From: JBMNUM01 sp050946275
GTDB lineage: Bacteria > Actinomycetota > Coriobacteriia > Coriobacteriales > CADBOM01
Direction of reading: 5' to 3'
Length of the DNA stretch: 42,955 bases
NCBI GenBank assembly: GCA_050946275.1
Contig: JBMNUM010000019.1
Location: forward strand, 1 to 42,955
Below, piece by piece: positions 9,170 to 17,533 of the stretch. Each line of letters opens with the position of its first letter. Position 1 is the first letter of the stretch. Position numbers and translations under genes: made by a program. Under the pieces are notes generated by a model that saw nothing but the letters and a program-made list of their open reading frames with translations, was not told where the DNA came from and ran no database searches.

Positions 9170-10456
9170 CTATGCCTCGGGGGTAATAACTTCCCTACCA
9201 CCCATGTACGGGACGAGGACGTCGGGAACCTTGATGGTGCCGTCGGCCTGCTGGTAGTTCTCGATGATCGCGGCCATGGTGCGCCCGACCGCGAGACCGG
9301 ATCCGTTGAGCGTGTAGAGATACTGAGTACGCTTCTTGTTCTCGGCGCTGCGGTATTTGATGTTGGCGCGGCGCGCCTGGAAGTCCGCGCAGCAGGAGCA
9401 CGACGAGATCTCCTTGTAGTCGTTGTAGGACGGCAGCCAGACCTCGAGGTCGTACGTCTGCGCGGCGGAGAAGCCGAGGTCGCCGGTGCAGAGATTGACG
9501 ACGCGGTACGGCAGTCCGAGCAGCTGCAGGATGTTCTCGGCGTCGACGACCATCTTCTCGAGCTCGTCGAAGCCGGTCTCGGGCGTGGCGAACTTCACCA
9601 TCTCGACCTTGTCGAACTGGTGCACGCGGATGAGGCCGCGGGTGTCGCGCCCGGCGCTGCCCGCCTCCTCGCGGAAGCACGGCGTATAACCGCAGTAGTA
9701 GCGCGGCAGGGTCTCCTCATCGAGAACCTCGTCGCGGTGGATGTTGGTGAGCATGACCTCGGCGGTCGGGATGAGGTACATGCCGCCGGTCGTCTTGAAG
9801 AGGTCCTCCTCGAACTTCGGGAGCTGGCCGGTGCCGGTGAGCGTCTCGGCGTTCGCGAGCGTCGGGCACCACCACTCCTTGTAACCGCGGCTCGCGTGCG
9901 TGTCGGCCATGAAGTTGATGATGGCGCGCTCGAGGCGGGCGCCCTGGCCGCCGAGCAGGATGAACTTGGCCTTGGAGAGCTTCACGCCGCGGTCGAAGTC
10001 GATGATGCCGAGCTCGGGACCGAGGTCCCAGTGAGCCTTGTACTCGAAGTCGAACTCGCGCGGCGTGCCCCAGCGGCGCACCTCGACGTTCTCGGACTCG
10101 TCCTTGCCGACGGGTACGACGTCTGCGGGGATGTTCGGCGAGCCTATGAGGATGACCCTGAGGGCGGCCTGCACCTCATCGAGCTCGGCGTCGACCTTCT
10201 CGATGCGGGCGTTGACCTCCTTGACCTCCGCCTTCTTCGCCTCAGCCTCGTCCTTGTTGCCGGCGCCCATGAGCTTGCCGATCTCCTTGGACGACGCGTT
10301 GCGCTGCGCCTGCAGCGACTCGACCTCCTGGATGAGCTCGCGGCGCTTGGCGTCGAGCTCTGTGAACGCCTGGGGATCCCACGCGCTGAAGTTGCGGTTG
10401 GCCATGGCCTCGGTCACGGCATCGAGATTATCGCGGACGAATTTGGCGTCGAGCAT
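9170..10456 (-). CDS. serS: Seryl-tRNA synthetase (SerRS)
   Basis: A 428-residue class II synthetase that attaches serine to tRNA-Ser and tRNA-Sec. Residues about 1-110 form the tRNA-binding coiled-coil arm (MLDAKFVRDN, then heptad-rich KRRELIQEVESLQAQRN). The catalytic domain has motif 2 FREEAGSAGRDTRGLIRVHQ and motif 3 NGSGLAVGRTMAAI. The start is ATG 10456, preceded by AGGAAGGGAACACG; the 50 additional in-frame residues upstream have no ribosome binding site or family resemblance. It is divergent from a membrane-tethered phosphatase/nuclease-fold gene across about 250 bp. I found no T-box signature in that gap. Confidence 0.96.
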   Translation of the reverse strand: MLDAKFVRDNLDAVTEAMANRNFSAWDPQAFTELDAKRRELIQEVESLQAQRNASSKEIGKLMGAGNKDEAEAKKAEVKEVNARIEKVDAELDEVQAALRVILIGSPNIPADVVPVGKDESENVEVRRWGTPREFDFEYKAHWDLGPELGIIDFDRGVKLSKAKFILLGGQGARLERAIINFMADTHASRGYKEWWCPTLANAETLTGTGQLPKFEEDLFKTTGGMYLIPTAEVMLTNIHRDEVLDEETLPRYYCGYTPCFREEAGSAGRDTRGLIRVHQFDKVEMVKFATPETGFDELEKMVVDAENILQLLGLPYRVVNLCTGDLGFSAAQTYDLEVWLPSYNDYKEISSCSCCADFQARRANIKYRSAENKKRTQYLYTLNGSGLAVGRTMAAIIENYQQADGTIKVPDVLVPYMGGREVITPEA

Positions 10457-10709
10457 CGTGTTCCCTTCCTCTGTCATGCCCCATATGCTCTCGTGCAGCT
10501 GAATGAGCCATCCACCATGGTACACCCACGCGGCATGGTGCGGGAGCACCAGAATGACCGCCGGATGCTCGAGCGTTCCAATTTCAGAGCGCTCTACCGG
10601 CAACATTCCGTTTTTCGCTGGGACGGTTTACCCTGCCGACCCGTATTAGAGGTATAGGTGGCATTCGGTGGGGATCGCGGACTACCCGCTCGTTGGCAGG
10701 GGGACTCGC

Positions 10710-11828
10710 ATGGGCAAGCATAACAAGCGGAAGGGGCGTCGCTGGCTTCGGGTCCTGCTGCGCATCGTCGCCGCGATCGTCATCGTCATCGCGGCGCTCC
10801 TTATCGCCATCACCGTCACCGAGTACCGGCCCGCCGACACGGAGGACATCGCCATCGAGCATGCCGCGCCTACAGGCGCACACGTCTCAACCGGCGACGA
10901 GATGACGATCCTGAGCTGGAACACCGGCTACGGCGCGCTCGGCGAGAACGCCGACTTCTTCATGGACGGCGGCACGCACGTCATGACCGACGACGAGCCG
11001 ACGGTGCGCTCCAACCTCGCGAGCATGCAGGACGCGATCGCGGACATCGACCCGGACATCGTCTTCCTCCAGGAGGTCGACCTCGACGCCAAGCGCTCGC
11101 ACGGCATCGACGAGGTGGCGGACTTCGCGAACGCGCTGGCGGAGGCCGGGCAGGCATTCGACGCATCGTTCGCGTACAACTACAAGGCGGCCTACGTCCC
11201 CTACCCCTGGCCGACCCTCGGGCACATCGAGGCGGGCGTGATGACCCTCTCGTCGTACCCGGTCGAGAGCGCCACGCGCATGCAGTTGCCGTGCCCGTTC
11301 AAGTGGCCGGTCCGCTCGCTCAACCTCAAGCGCTGCCTGCTCGAGAGCCGCATCCCCGTACTCGACGAGAACGGCGCCGACACGGGCAAGGAGCTCGTCC
11401 TCATCAACCTCCACCTCGAGGCGTACGACTCCGGCGAGGGCAAGATCGCCCAGACGAAGATGCTGCGCAGAATCATGGCCGACGAGGCGATGGCCGGCAA
11501 CTATGTGATCGCAGGAGGAGACTTCAACCAGACGTTCAGGAACGTGGACACGAGCGCGTACCCGATCGAGGAGGGGCATTGGGCTCCCGGCGAGATCGAC
11601 CCGAGGTCGTTCCCCGGCGGGTTCCACCTCCTCATGGACCCGGACACGCCGACGTGCCGCAGCCTCGCGACCCCCTACGCGGGCGCGGACAAGGACGGGT
11701 TCGTCTTCTACGTGATCGACGGCTTCATCGTCTCGGGCAACGTGAAGGCCAAGCCCGCCGAGACGCTCGACTACGACTTCCAGTGGACCGACCACAACCC
11801 GGTCCTGCTCACGTTCGAGCTGGAGTGA
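10710..11828 (+). CDS. Membrane-tethered endonuclease/exonuclease/phosphatase (EEP) family protein
   Basis: A 372-residue protein with a basic N-terminus (KHNKRKGRR), one transmembrane helix at about 14-35 (VLLRIVAAIVIVIAALLIAI) and an EEP-fold domain outside the membrane. The fold's motifs are visible in order: ILSWNTGYG (Asn), FLQEVD (metal-binding Glu), LVLINLHLEAYDSG (catalytic-loop His), GGDFNQTF (Asp/Asn) and WTDHNPVLLTFE (terminal Asp-His). All key residues are present, so it is probably an active Mg-dependent phosphodiesterase. Substrates in this superfamily range from nucleic acids to phospholipids and inositol phosphates, and the sequence does not say which. I prefer ATG 10710, with an AGGGGG site 7 nt upstream, over the in-frame GTG at 10668. 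Confidence 0.85.
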   Translation: MGKHNKRKGRRWLRVLLRIVAAIVIVIAALLIAITVTEYRPADTEDIAIEHAAPTGAHVSTGDEMTILSWNTGYGALGENADFFMDGGTHVMTDDEPTVRSNLASMQDAIADIDPDIVFLQEVDLDAKRSHGIDEVADFANALAEAGQAFDASFAYNYKAAYVPYPWPTLGHIEAGVMTLSSYPVESATRMQLPCPFKWPVRSLNLKRCLLESRIPVLDENGADTGKELVLINLHLEAYDSGEGKIAQTKMLRRIMADEAMAGNYVIAGGDFNQTFRNVDTSAYPIEEGHWAPGEIDPRSFPGGFHLLMDPDTPTCRSLATPYAGADKDGFVFYVIDGFIVSGNVKAKPAETLDYDFQWTDHNPVLLTFELE

Positions 11829-11843
11829 GCCAACCGAGCGCGA

Positions 11844-11878
11844 GCGGGGCGAACGGCATCAGTCCCCTATCGCCCCGC
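11844..11878. terminator. Hairpin between convergent genes
   Basis: A perfect 9-bp stem (GCGGGGCGA/TCGCCCCGC, arms 11844-11852 and 11870-11878) lies between the stops of two convergent genes and could serve both. The loop is 17 nt and there is no clear T tract. Confidence 0.45.
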
Positions 11879-11883
11879 GGATC

Positions 11884-13407
11884 CTATTTGCCGGGACTTC
11901 GGTAGAACAGCGTGACCACAGCCGCAAGCGCGGAGAAGACCGCCACGCACAACAGCATCTGCTGGTAGCCGAGGATCCCGTTGCCCGCGGAGATGAAGCC
12001 GACGAAAATCGCCGGCGCGACCGTGGTGCCGACCTGGCGCACGAGCGCGATGGTCGCGATGAGCGCCGAGGCGCTGTCCTCGTCACGCGTGTTCTCGAGG
12101 ATCATGTAGTTCGTCGGCGCGCCCATGGCGAAACCCATGCCGAACCCCACGACGGCGAGCCCGAACACGAGCGAGCCGACGCTCGGTGCCAGCGAGGCTC
12201 GCAGCGCGAGGAACGAATAGCCGGCGACCATGACGGCGAGACCGAAGAGCAGGACGGGCCTCGGGCCGAAGCGGTCGATCAGCTTGCCTCCGAGCGGCGG
12301 GCCGACCATCGACGTGATTCCGACGGCGAGCATGTAGTACCCGCCCGATCCGACGGTGTCGCCCATCACGAACTCCGCGTACTCCGGCACCATCATCATC
12401 GCGATGACCACGCACCCGATGAAGAACGACGCAATCATGGTGATGACGATGGGGCGGCTGCGCAGGTACTCCATGTGAAACACAGGCGAGGCGGCGCGCC
12501 GCTCCACAAGCCCGAACACGACGACGCACGCAACCGCGCCCACGAGCGGCCCCCAGGCGCCGGGTTGGGCGATTGTGCGCGGGAGGGAGAAGAAGTCGAG
12601 CTCCTTGAGACCGAGCAGGAGCAGCAGGACGAACAGCACGAACAGGACGGAGCCCGCGTAGTCCATCCGTCCGGCAACGGCGGGACGGGCGGCGTTGCGC
12701 GGCAGCGCGCGCGTGCCTATGAGCAGGATGGCACACAGCGGGACGGACACGTAGAACATGACGGGCCAGTTCTCGACACCCACCAAGCCGATGATGGCGC
12801 TGCCCGCGCCCGCGCCGAGCACGTTGGAGAGCCCGGAGACGGCCGCGGCGATGCCGAGCGCCATCCCGCGCTTGCCCTCGGGGAAGGATGTGCCGATCTC
12901 CGCATTGGCGACGGGAATCATCCCGCCGGCTCCGGCAGCCTGCACGACGCGTCCCACGAGCAGCAGCGCGAAGCCGCCGATGCTCGCGGACAGCCCGCAC
13001 AGGATGGAGCCGACCATGAAGACGGCGACGCAGAGGGCGAAGATGCGGTTGCGGCCGCGCCGGTCGGCCACCTTGCCGATGACGGGGATGAGCGCCGCGT
13101 AGAAGAGCGTGTAGATGTTGATCATCCAGATGCCGGCGGCATCGTCGAGGCCGAAGCCGAGCTGCACGACGGTTCGCACCGGCGCGACCATTCCCACGTA
13201 CAGACCGCCGATCGCAAGTCCCAACAGGTAGACCGCGAGCACCAGGCCCAGCCGTCGCGGCGCCTCGGGCTGGACGGTGTCGACCGTCAGCTCCTCGCTT
13301 GCTCTGTCTCGCGAAATGCCTGCCACCAGATGTGTCCCCCATGCCACGTGGCGCCCGGTTCTCCACCGCAGGCGCAACGCCCCGTTTGCAATGCAAGACC
13401 CTATCAT
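11884..13407 (-). CDS. MFS transporter, DHA2/EmrB-type drug exporter family
   Basis: Up to 507 residues with a length and hydrophobicity pattern matching 14-helix drug:proton antiporters. The loop 2-3 signature (GKVADRRGRNRIF) and a GPPLGGKLIDRFG repeat of it in the second half are present. The first helix starts near residue 53 of the longest frame (LGLVLAVYLLGLAIGG). The preceding 50 residues are hydrophilic and may not be translated, so the true start is uncertain; no ATG with a ribosome binding site lies immediately before the first helix. The role is probably export of a toxic compound or metabolite. No regulator is adjacent; the tRNA-Arg gene lies upstream in the opposite orientation. 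Confidence 0.83.
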   Translation of the reverse strand: MIGSCIANGALRLRWRTGRHVAWGTHLVAGISRDRASEELTVDTVQPEAPRRLGLVLAVYLLGLAIGGLYVGMVAPVRTVVQLGFGLDDAAGIWMINIYTLFYAALIPVIGKVADRRGRNRIFALCVAVFMVGSILCGLSASIGGFALLLVGRVVQAAGAGGMIPVANAEIGTSFPEGKRGMALGIAAAVSGLSNVLGAGAGSAIIGLVGVENWPVMFYVSVPLCAILLIGTRALPRNAARPAVAGRMDYAGSVLFVLFVLLLLLGLKELDFFSLPRTIAQPGAWGPLVGAVACVVVFGLVERRAASPVFHMEYLRSRPIVITMIASFFIGCVVIAMMMVPEYAEFVMGDTVGSGGYYMLAVGITSMVGPPLGGKLIDRFGPRPVLLFGLAVMVAGYSFLALRASLAPSVGSLVFGLAVVGFGMGFAMGAPTNYMILENTRDEDSASALIATIALVRQVGTTVAPAIFVGFISAGNGILGYQQMLLCVAVFSALAAVVTLFYRSPGK

Positions 13408-13465
13408 GCCATATGCCAGCCGCGAGGTGAAAAACCGTCTGGCATGTCGTAGAATGGTGCAGCAC

Positions 13466-13541
13466 GCCTCCGTAGCTCAGGGGATAGAGCACCGCTCTCC
13501 TAAAGCGGGTGTCGCAGGTTCGAATCCTGCCGGGGGCGCCA
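13466..13541 (+). tRNA. tRNA-Arg (anticodon CCT)
   Basis: A 76-nt cloverleaf. The acceptor stem GCCTCCG pairs with CGGGGGC, the D arm contains AGGGGATAGA, the anticodon stem/loop is CCGCT-CTCCTAA-AGCGG with anticodon CCT (decodes AGG), and the T arm is GCAGG-TTCGAAT-CCTGC. The discriminator G is followed by an encoded CCA (13539-13541). A TAGAAT -10-like hexamer lies just upstream at about 13450-13455. Confidence 0.95.
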
Positions 13542-13578
13542 TCTGAGTGAAACGGCCGCCAACACTGGCGGCTTTTTT
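13522..13578 (+). repeat. Direct repeat copy 1: tRNA-Arg 3' end plus terminator
   Basis: 57 bp covering the T-arm 3' half, acceptor 3' strand, CCA and terminator. It is identical over its whole length to 13704-13760, start-to-start distance 182 bp. Confidence 0.85.
13555..13578 (+). terminator. Terminator of tRNA-Arg
   Basis: GCCGCC (13555-13560) and GGCGGC (13567-13572) around a 6-nt loop, followed by TTTTTT: a classical intrinsic terminator. An identical copy exists at 13737-13760 as part of the direct repeat. Confidence 0.85.
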
Positions 13579-13703
13579 AATTCATAAAGCCCACATGGAT
13601 TCGAACCTGAGAAGGGTTCGAGCGCCCGGAAAACGCGCCGGTGGCGCGTTTTCAGCGAGAACGGGCGGCTTTAGCCGGCCCCGTCAGCGTGCGAAGCACG
13701 CGT

Positions 13704-13760
13704 GAATCCTGCCGGGGGCGCCATCTGAGTGAAACGGCCGCCAACACTGGCGGCTTTTTT
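13704..13760 (+). repeat. Direct repeat copy 2: orphan tRNA-Arg 3' end plus terminator (att-like)
   Basis: A perfect 57-bp copy of the tRNA-Arg 3' end and terminator without a tRNA body. Tyrosine integrases commonly use tRNA 3' ends as attB, so this could be an attR left by an excised or decayed element, or the result of a local tandem duplication. The 125-bp spacer contains short inverted G/C repeats (for example GCGTGCGAAGCACGC at 13687-13701) and no integrase. Confidence 0.7.
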
Positions 13761-13837
13761 TCGCGGGACATGAGTCCGGCTCCAACGGCACTTCGCTACA
13801 ATGACAGATGGAAAGCGAACCTGAAAGCGAGGAAGCC

Positions 13838-14839
13838 ATGACCCCCGGAGCAGCCACCAGAAAACCGAACCGTGCCAGAGATGACAGGCACCCCAACCGC
13901 GCAGCACTCATCCTCATATCGCTCGTCGCCGTTCTGACGCTGGCCCTGGTGCCCGCATGCGGCTCCACGCCCGCGTCGGACAGCCAGGCTGCCGAGGCAT
14001 CCGGCGAGGAGGCCTCGGCCAACCAGCCGGCCGAGGGACAGGATGTGGCGGAGGCCGAGACGGCCGTCGACCCCAACCAGGTGAAGATCGACGAGGCCGT
14101 CGCGGCCGGGAAGCAGGTCTATGCGGGCACGATCCACAGCACGACCAACGACGGCGCATGGAAGATGCTCATCGGCACCAACCCGAACGATGACCCGAAC
14201 TACCCCCAGAGGAACGAGGACTGGTACCAGGAATCCCTGAACAGCCCCGTGACGCTCTTCGTCTTCGACCAGCCCGCATCGATCGAGGGATACCAGTACG
14301 ATGGCGGCGACCGCCACAAGGTGTCCTCGGGCGACGGGACCGGCTTCGGCGGGGTCGGGGCGAACATGGGCCTCGACATCCCCGACTCCTTCGCGTCGTA
14401 TGACGGGCAGCATGTCGTGATGGCCTTCCTCGCAGACGACGTCAGCTTCCCGACCGATGTCTCGCGCATCAAGGCGGCAGCCGGCGAGGTCCTCCTCACC
14501 GGCGACACGTCCGGCCTCACGATTCCCGGATCGGGCAGTTCCGCCGCCCCGGTGAGCGAGTCATCGTACGAGGGCGACTACGTGCTTCCCGAGTCGTCGA
14601 CGCGGGTCTACCCGGTTGATGAGATTCGGGGGATGAACCTCTCGAAGGAGCAGCTGCGCATCGCGCGCAACGAGATCTTCGCCCGCCACGGCCGCGGCTT
14701 CAACGACGCGGGACTCCAGAACTACTTCAACTCGAAGAGCTGGTATAAGAAGGTATACGAGGCCGGCGAGTTCGAGGAGGACATGCTCTCGTCGGTCGAG
14801 AAGCAAAACGTTGATAACATCAAGGCGGTCGAGGGATAA
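13838..14839 (+). CDS. Lipoprotein with C-terminal YARHG domain
   Basis: A 333-residue predicted lipoprotein. It has a basic N-terminus, a hydrophobic segment (ALILISLVAVLTLALV) and a lipobox VPAC with Cys41. An acidic Ala/Glu/Gln-rich linker reaches about residue 85, followed by an unassigned extracytoplasmic region of about 150 residues. The last 60 residues match the YARHG domain (LSKEQLRIARNEIFARHGRGF, then Y-F-x-x-K-x-W-Y), an extracellular module of unknown function found in peptidoglycan- or surface-associated proteins. I start at ATG 13838, with GAGGAAG immediately upstream, rather than ATG 13808, which has no ribosome binding site. The following gene begins 40 bp after the stop and may be co-transcribed. 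Confidence 0.8.
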   Translation: MTPGAATRKPNRARDDRHPNRAALILISLVAVLTLALVPACGSTPASDSQAAEASGEEASANQPAEGQDVAEAETAVDPNQVKIDEAVAAGKQVYAGTIHSTTNDGAWKMLIGTNPNDDPNYPQRNEDWYQESLNSPVTLFVFDQPASIEGYQYDGGDRHKVSSGDGTGFGGVGANMGLDIPDSFASYDGQHVVMAFLADDVSFPTDVSRIKAAAGEVLLTGDTSGLTIPGSGSSAAPVSESSYEGDYVLPESSTRVYPVDEIRGMNLSKEQLRIARNEIFARHGRGFNDAGLQNYFNSKSWYKKVYEAGEFEEDMLSSVEKQNVDNIKAVEG

Positions 14840-14879
14840 CCATCGCCACCCGCCATCTCGAGCGCAAGAGGAGAGTCCC

Positions 14880-15557
14880 ATGAAGGAGCCCATCGAGGAG
14901 CGTCGGAGCGTTTTCAACCCGAAGCTGGGTGCGCTGATCGACCGCGGTGTCGTCAACCCCAAGTACGAGGAGGATTGCGAGTACATCAAATACGCGATCT
15001 GCTCGAGCGATGATGCGGAGTGGGCCGCGGAGGCAACCGCGAAGCTGCCCGAGGAGCAGCAGACCGAGCTCGCGGACTTCGGCGACGACCCCGACTACCG
15101 CTACCTGCTCGCGACGCGCCTCATCGAGCTCGAGTGGAACGAGGACGTGCTCGTCGACGCCGCTCTGCACAACCCCGATCCCGTCCTGCGTCGAGGGGCG
15201 TACTCGAGGCTGACCGGCTGGTCGCATCTCGAGGAGGATCCGGCGCGGGCCCACATCACGTACTCGTGCGACCCGCTCGAGACGGTCGCCAACAAGCGGC
15301 TGACCGACCTGTGCGAGGCGCTCATAGCGACCGAGGGCCAGGAGGATTGCGACGAGATGCTCGTGGCGGCCGCACGGGAGCTGTCGCCGAAGCTCGAGTG
15401 GGAGCGCGCGGCGCGTGCCGCAGGCATCCTCGAGGGCAGCGTCCTCGACCGTTGCGGCGAGCATGAGGACGGTCACGATCACGACCATGGCCGCGTCTCG
15501 TGCGCCGAGCACGATCACGACCACGACATCGACCTCAGCGCCTGGGACAACGCCTAG
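14880..15557 (+). CDS. Hypothetical protein with His/Asp-rich C-terminal tail
   Basis: A 225-residue soluble protein I cannot assign. Most of it is predicted helical, with spaced short repeats reminiscent of HEAT/ARM-type units (LIELEWNEDVLVDAALHN-PDPVLRRGAYSRL). The last 35 residues are strikingly His/Asp-rich (HEDGHDHDHG, then HDHDHDID), together with Cys residues at CGEHEDG and SCAEHD. Such tails usually bind or buffer Ni, Zn or Co, which suggests a metal-handling or metal-regulated role by inference only. The start is ATG 14880, with AGAGGAGAG about 6 nt upstream; the longer in-frame ATG at 14811 lies inside the preceding gene. Confidence 0.72.
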   Translation: MKEPIEERRSVFNPKLGALIDRGVVNPKYEEDCEYIKYAICSSDDAEWAAEATAKLPEEQQTELADFGDDPDYRYLLATRLIELEWNEDVLVDAALHNPDPVLRRGAYSRLTGWSHLEEDPARAHITYSCDPLETVANKRLTDLCEALIATEGQEDCDEMLVAAARELSPKLEWERAARAAGILEGSVLDRCGEHEDGHDHDHGRVSCAEHDHDHDIDLSAWDNA

Positions 15558-15596
15558 CGGGAGCGGGTGACGTTCGACCCCGCACCGACCGTCGCG

Positions 15597-16718
15597 TCAG
15601 CCAAGTTGCGCGGCGACATCCTTCAGCCGGTCCGGAATCGCGATGCCCTGCGGGCAGTGGCCCTCGCAGGTGCGGCAGCCGATGCAGTCGGCCGGACCCG
15701 GGACGCGCGAGGCGAGCTCGGCATAGGCGGGCTTGATCTTCCACCCCTCGCCGGGATAACGCGCGAGCTCGTTGAGCATCTTGAAGTACGTCGGAATGGC
15801 GATGCCCGCCGGGCAATGCTCGAGGCAGTAGCCGCAGGCCGTGCACGGCACCGCCTGCTCGCGCTCGATGATGGCGCGCGCGTCGGCGAGGAGCTCGATG
15901 TCGCGCTCCCCCAGCGGCTCGAAGGGCTCGAGATTCGCCTCGACCTGCGCCATCGTTGACATGCCCGAGAGGCACACCTCCACACCCGGCAGCGATTGCG
16001 CGAACCGCAGCGCCCAATCGGCCGGAGCCCAGTCGGGATGAGCGGCACGCAGCAACCCCTCCGCCTCGGCGGGCAGCTCGGCCAACGTGCCCCCGCGGAC
16101 CGGCTCCATCACGACCACGGTCTTGCCGTGCCGCACGCACGCCTCGTAGCACGCGCGCGACTCGATGCCCGCGCTCTCCCAGTCGAGGTAGTTCAGCTGG
16201 ATCTGCACGATATCGACCTCGGGATGCTCGTTGAGGATGCGCTCGAGCAGAGCGGCGCTGCCGTGGAACGAGAAGCCGATGCGGTCCGCGCTCCCCTCCT
16301 CGCGGCACTTCACGAGGAAGCGGAACTGGTCGAGGCGCTGCGCGATCTCGTAATGGGCATCGTTGAGCCAGTGCAGCATGAGCACGTCGAAGCGGTCGAT
16401 GCCGCAGCGCGCGAACTCCTCGTCGAGGAAGCGACGCGCGTCGTCAGGCGACGTGCACTTGTAGCCGGGGATCTTCTCGGCAACCTGGAAGGCATCGCGC
16501 GGATGGCGCGCAGCGAGACAGCGTCGCACGGCCTCCTCGCTGTTGCCGTCGAGGTACGTGTAGCACGTGTCGAAGTACGTGCCGCCGAGCTCGAGGAAGC
16601 GGTCGACCATCGTCTCGATGGCCTCCCAATCGAAGGGCGCGTCTGAGTCGGACGCAGCGCCGCCAACACGTGGCAACCGCAGCAATCCGAATCCGAGCTT
16701 GTTGATCGTCGTCGTCAT
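15597..16718 (-). CDS. Aldo/keto reductase with C-terminal 2x[4Fe-4S] ferredoxin-like domain
   Basis: A 373-residue protein. Residues 1-270 form an aldo/keto reductase (beta/alpha)8 barrel with the tetrad in place: Asp/Tyr in YFDTCYTYLDG, Lys in FQVAEKIPGY and His in VLMLHWLND. The C-terminal part carries two iron-sulfur motifs: C292-x2-C295-x2-C298-x3-C302-P and C345-x2-C348-x2-C351-x3-C355-P. This architecture is common in anaerobes and suggests that electrons reach the active site through ferredoxin-like clusters rather than only NADPH. I take ATG 16718; the longer frame starts at a TTG without a better site. It is divergent from a GNAT gene. The substrate is unknown. Confidence 0.88.
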   Translation of the reverse strand: MTTTINKLGFGLLRLPRVGGAASDSDAPFDWEAIETMVDRFLELGGTYFDTCYTYLDGNSEEAVRRCLAARHPRDAFQVAEKIPGYKCTSPDDARRFLDEEFARCGIDRFDVLMLHWLNDAHYEIAQRLDQFRFLVKCREEGSADRIGFSFHGSAALLERILNEHPEVDIVQIQLNYLDWESAGIESRACYEACVRHGKTVVVMEPVRGGTLAELPAEAEGLLRAAHPDWAPADWALRFAQSLPGVEVCLSGMSTMAQVEANLEPFEPLGERDIELLADARAIIEREQAVPCTACGYCLEHCPAGIAIPTYFKMLNELARYPGEGWKIKPAYAELASRVPGPADCIGCRTCEGHCPQGIAIPDRLKDVAAQLG

Positions 16719-16851
16719 GATGCCACCAGTATACCGGTCCAACGAACCAGGGGCGGCCCGTACGCATGAGACGCGTTGGAATCGGAGAACAGCCCTTCAT
16801 CTCGTTCGGCTATACTCGCGAGGTACGCAAACGCAAGCGAAGGAGACCACG

Positions 16852-17382
16852 ATGACCCCGTCCATCACGCTCGAGCCGGTCCTCCCCGAGGAGATGGCCT
16901 CGTACAAGGAGCGCCTGCAGGAGGCCTTCACGCAGGCGGCACGGGCGGAGTTCCCGGACTTCCCCGGCATCATCCCGCCGGAGCGCGACATCGACGAGTC
17001 GCTAGGGGCCGATGGCGCCGAGGCGCTGCACATCGTGAGCGGCGGCGGGCACGTTGGCGGGGCGATCGTCAGCGGAGACGGCTCGCGTATGTCGCTCGAC
17101 TTCATCTTCATCGACCCCGCGATGCAGGACCGCCATCTCGGCCTCGCAGCCTGGCGGGCCATCGAGGCGCGGTACCCCGAGGCCGATCGCTGGGAGCTGG
17201 TGACGCCCTATCACGAGAAGCGCAACATCCACTTCTATGTGAACCGCTGCGGGTTCCACATCACCGAGTACTTCAACGAGCACCACGGCAGCCCGGACTT
17301 CGCGCAGGAGGAAGCCGGCGACTATCCCGGCGAGGACGGCGGCCTCTTCAAGTTCGAGAAGCTCATCGCCCGCCCGGAGTGA
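16852..17382 (+). CDS. GNAT-family N-acetyltransferase
   Basis: A 176-residue single-domain acetyltransferase. The central strand and acetyl-CoA-site region are visible (SRMSLDFIFIDPAMQDRHLG then AAWRAIEARYPE), followed by the typical C-terminal ELVTPYHEKRNIHFYVNRCG with the GNAT N-x-x-F-Y-x-x-x-G-F pattern. It would transfer an acetyl group from acetyl-CoA to an amine of an unknown small molecule or protein. The start is ATG 16852 with AAGGAGACCACG upstream. A TATACT -10-like box at 16811-16816 lies about 35 bp upstream, without a clear -35. Confidence 0.85.
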   Translation: MTPSITLEPVLPEEMASYKERLQEAFTQAARAEFPDFPGIIPPERDIDESLGADGAEALHIVSGGGHVGGAIVSGDGSRMSLDFIFIDPAMQDRHLGLAAWRAIEARYPEADRWELVTPYHEKRNIHFYVNRCGFHITEYFNEHHGSPDFAQEEAGDYPGEDGGLFKFEKLIARPE

Positions 17383-17410
17383 GGTACCCCCACTCCCCAC
17401 CAGATGAAAT

Positions 17411-17440
17411 GGGTCAAAGCTGACCATCCGTATTTGACCC
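17411..17440. repeat. Short inverted repeat, REP-like
   Basis: A perfect 8-bp inverted repeat GGGTCAAA/TTTGACCC (17411-17418 and 17433-17440) between the GNAT and flavodoxin-like genes. It belongs in character with the GAGTC/GACTC palindromes at 21308 and 22422. Confidence 0.45.
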
Positions 17441-17533
17441 CCGTCAGCATGCAGGGGCATACTTGGATGCAGGAAATCGCCGCGCGCCTGGGGGCAGGCA
17501 CGAGCGCGGCCTGCATCGACGAGAGGAGCCATC

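Noticed and set aside
10457..10709. T-box leader for serS
   Set aside because: No T-box consensus or specifier-type hairpin could be found on the minus strand.
13441..13578. Frame running through the tRNA-Arg gene
   Set aside because: The tRNA cloverleaf is complete, so the open frame is coincidental.
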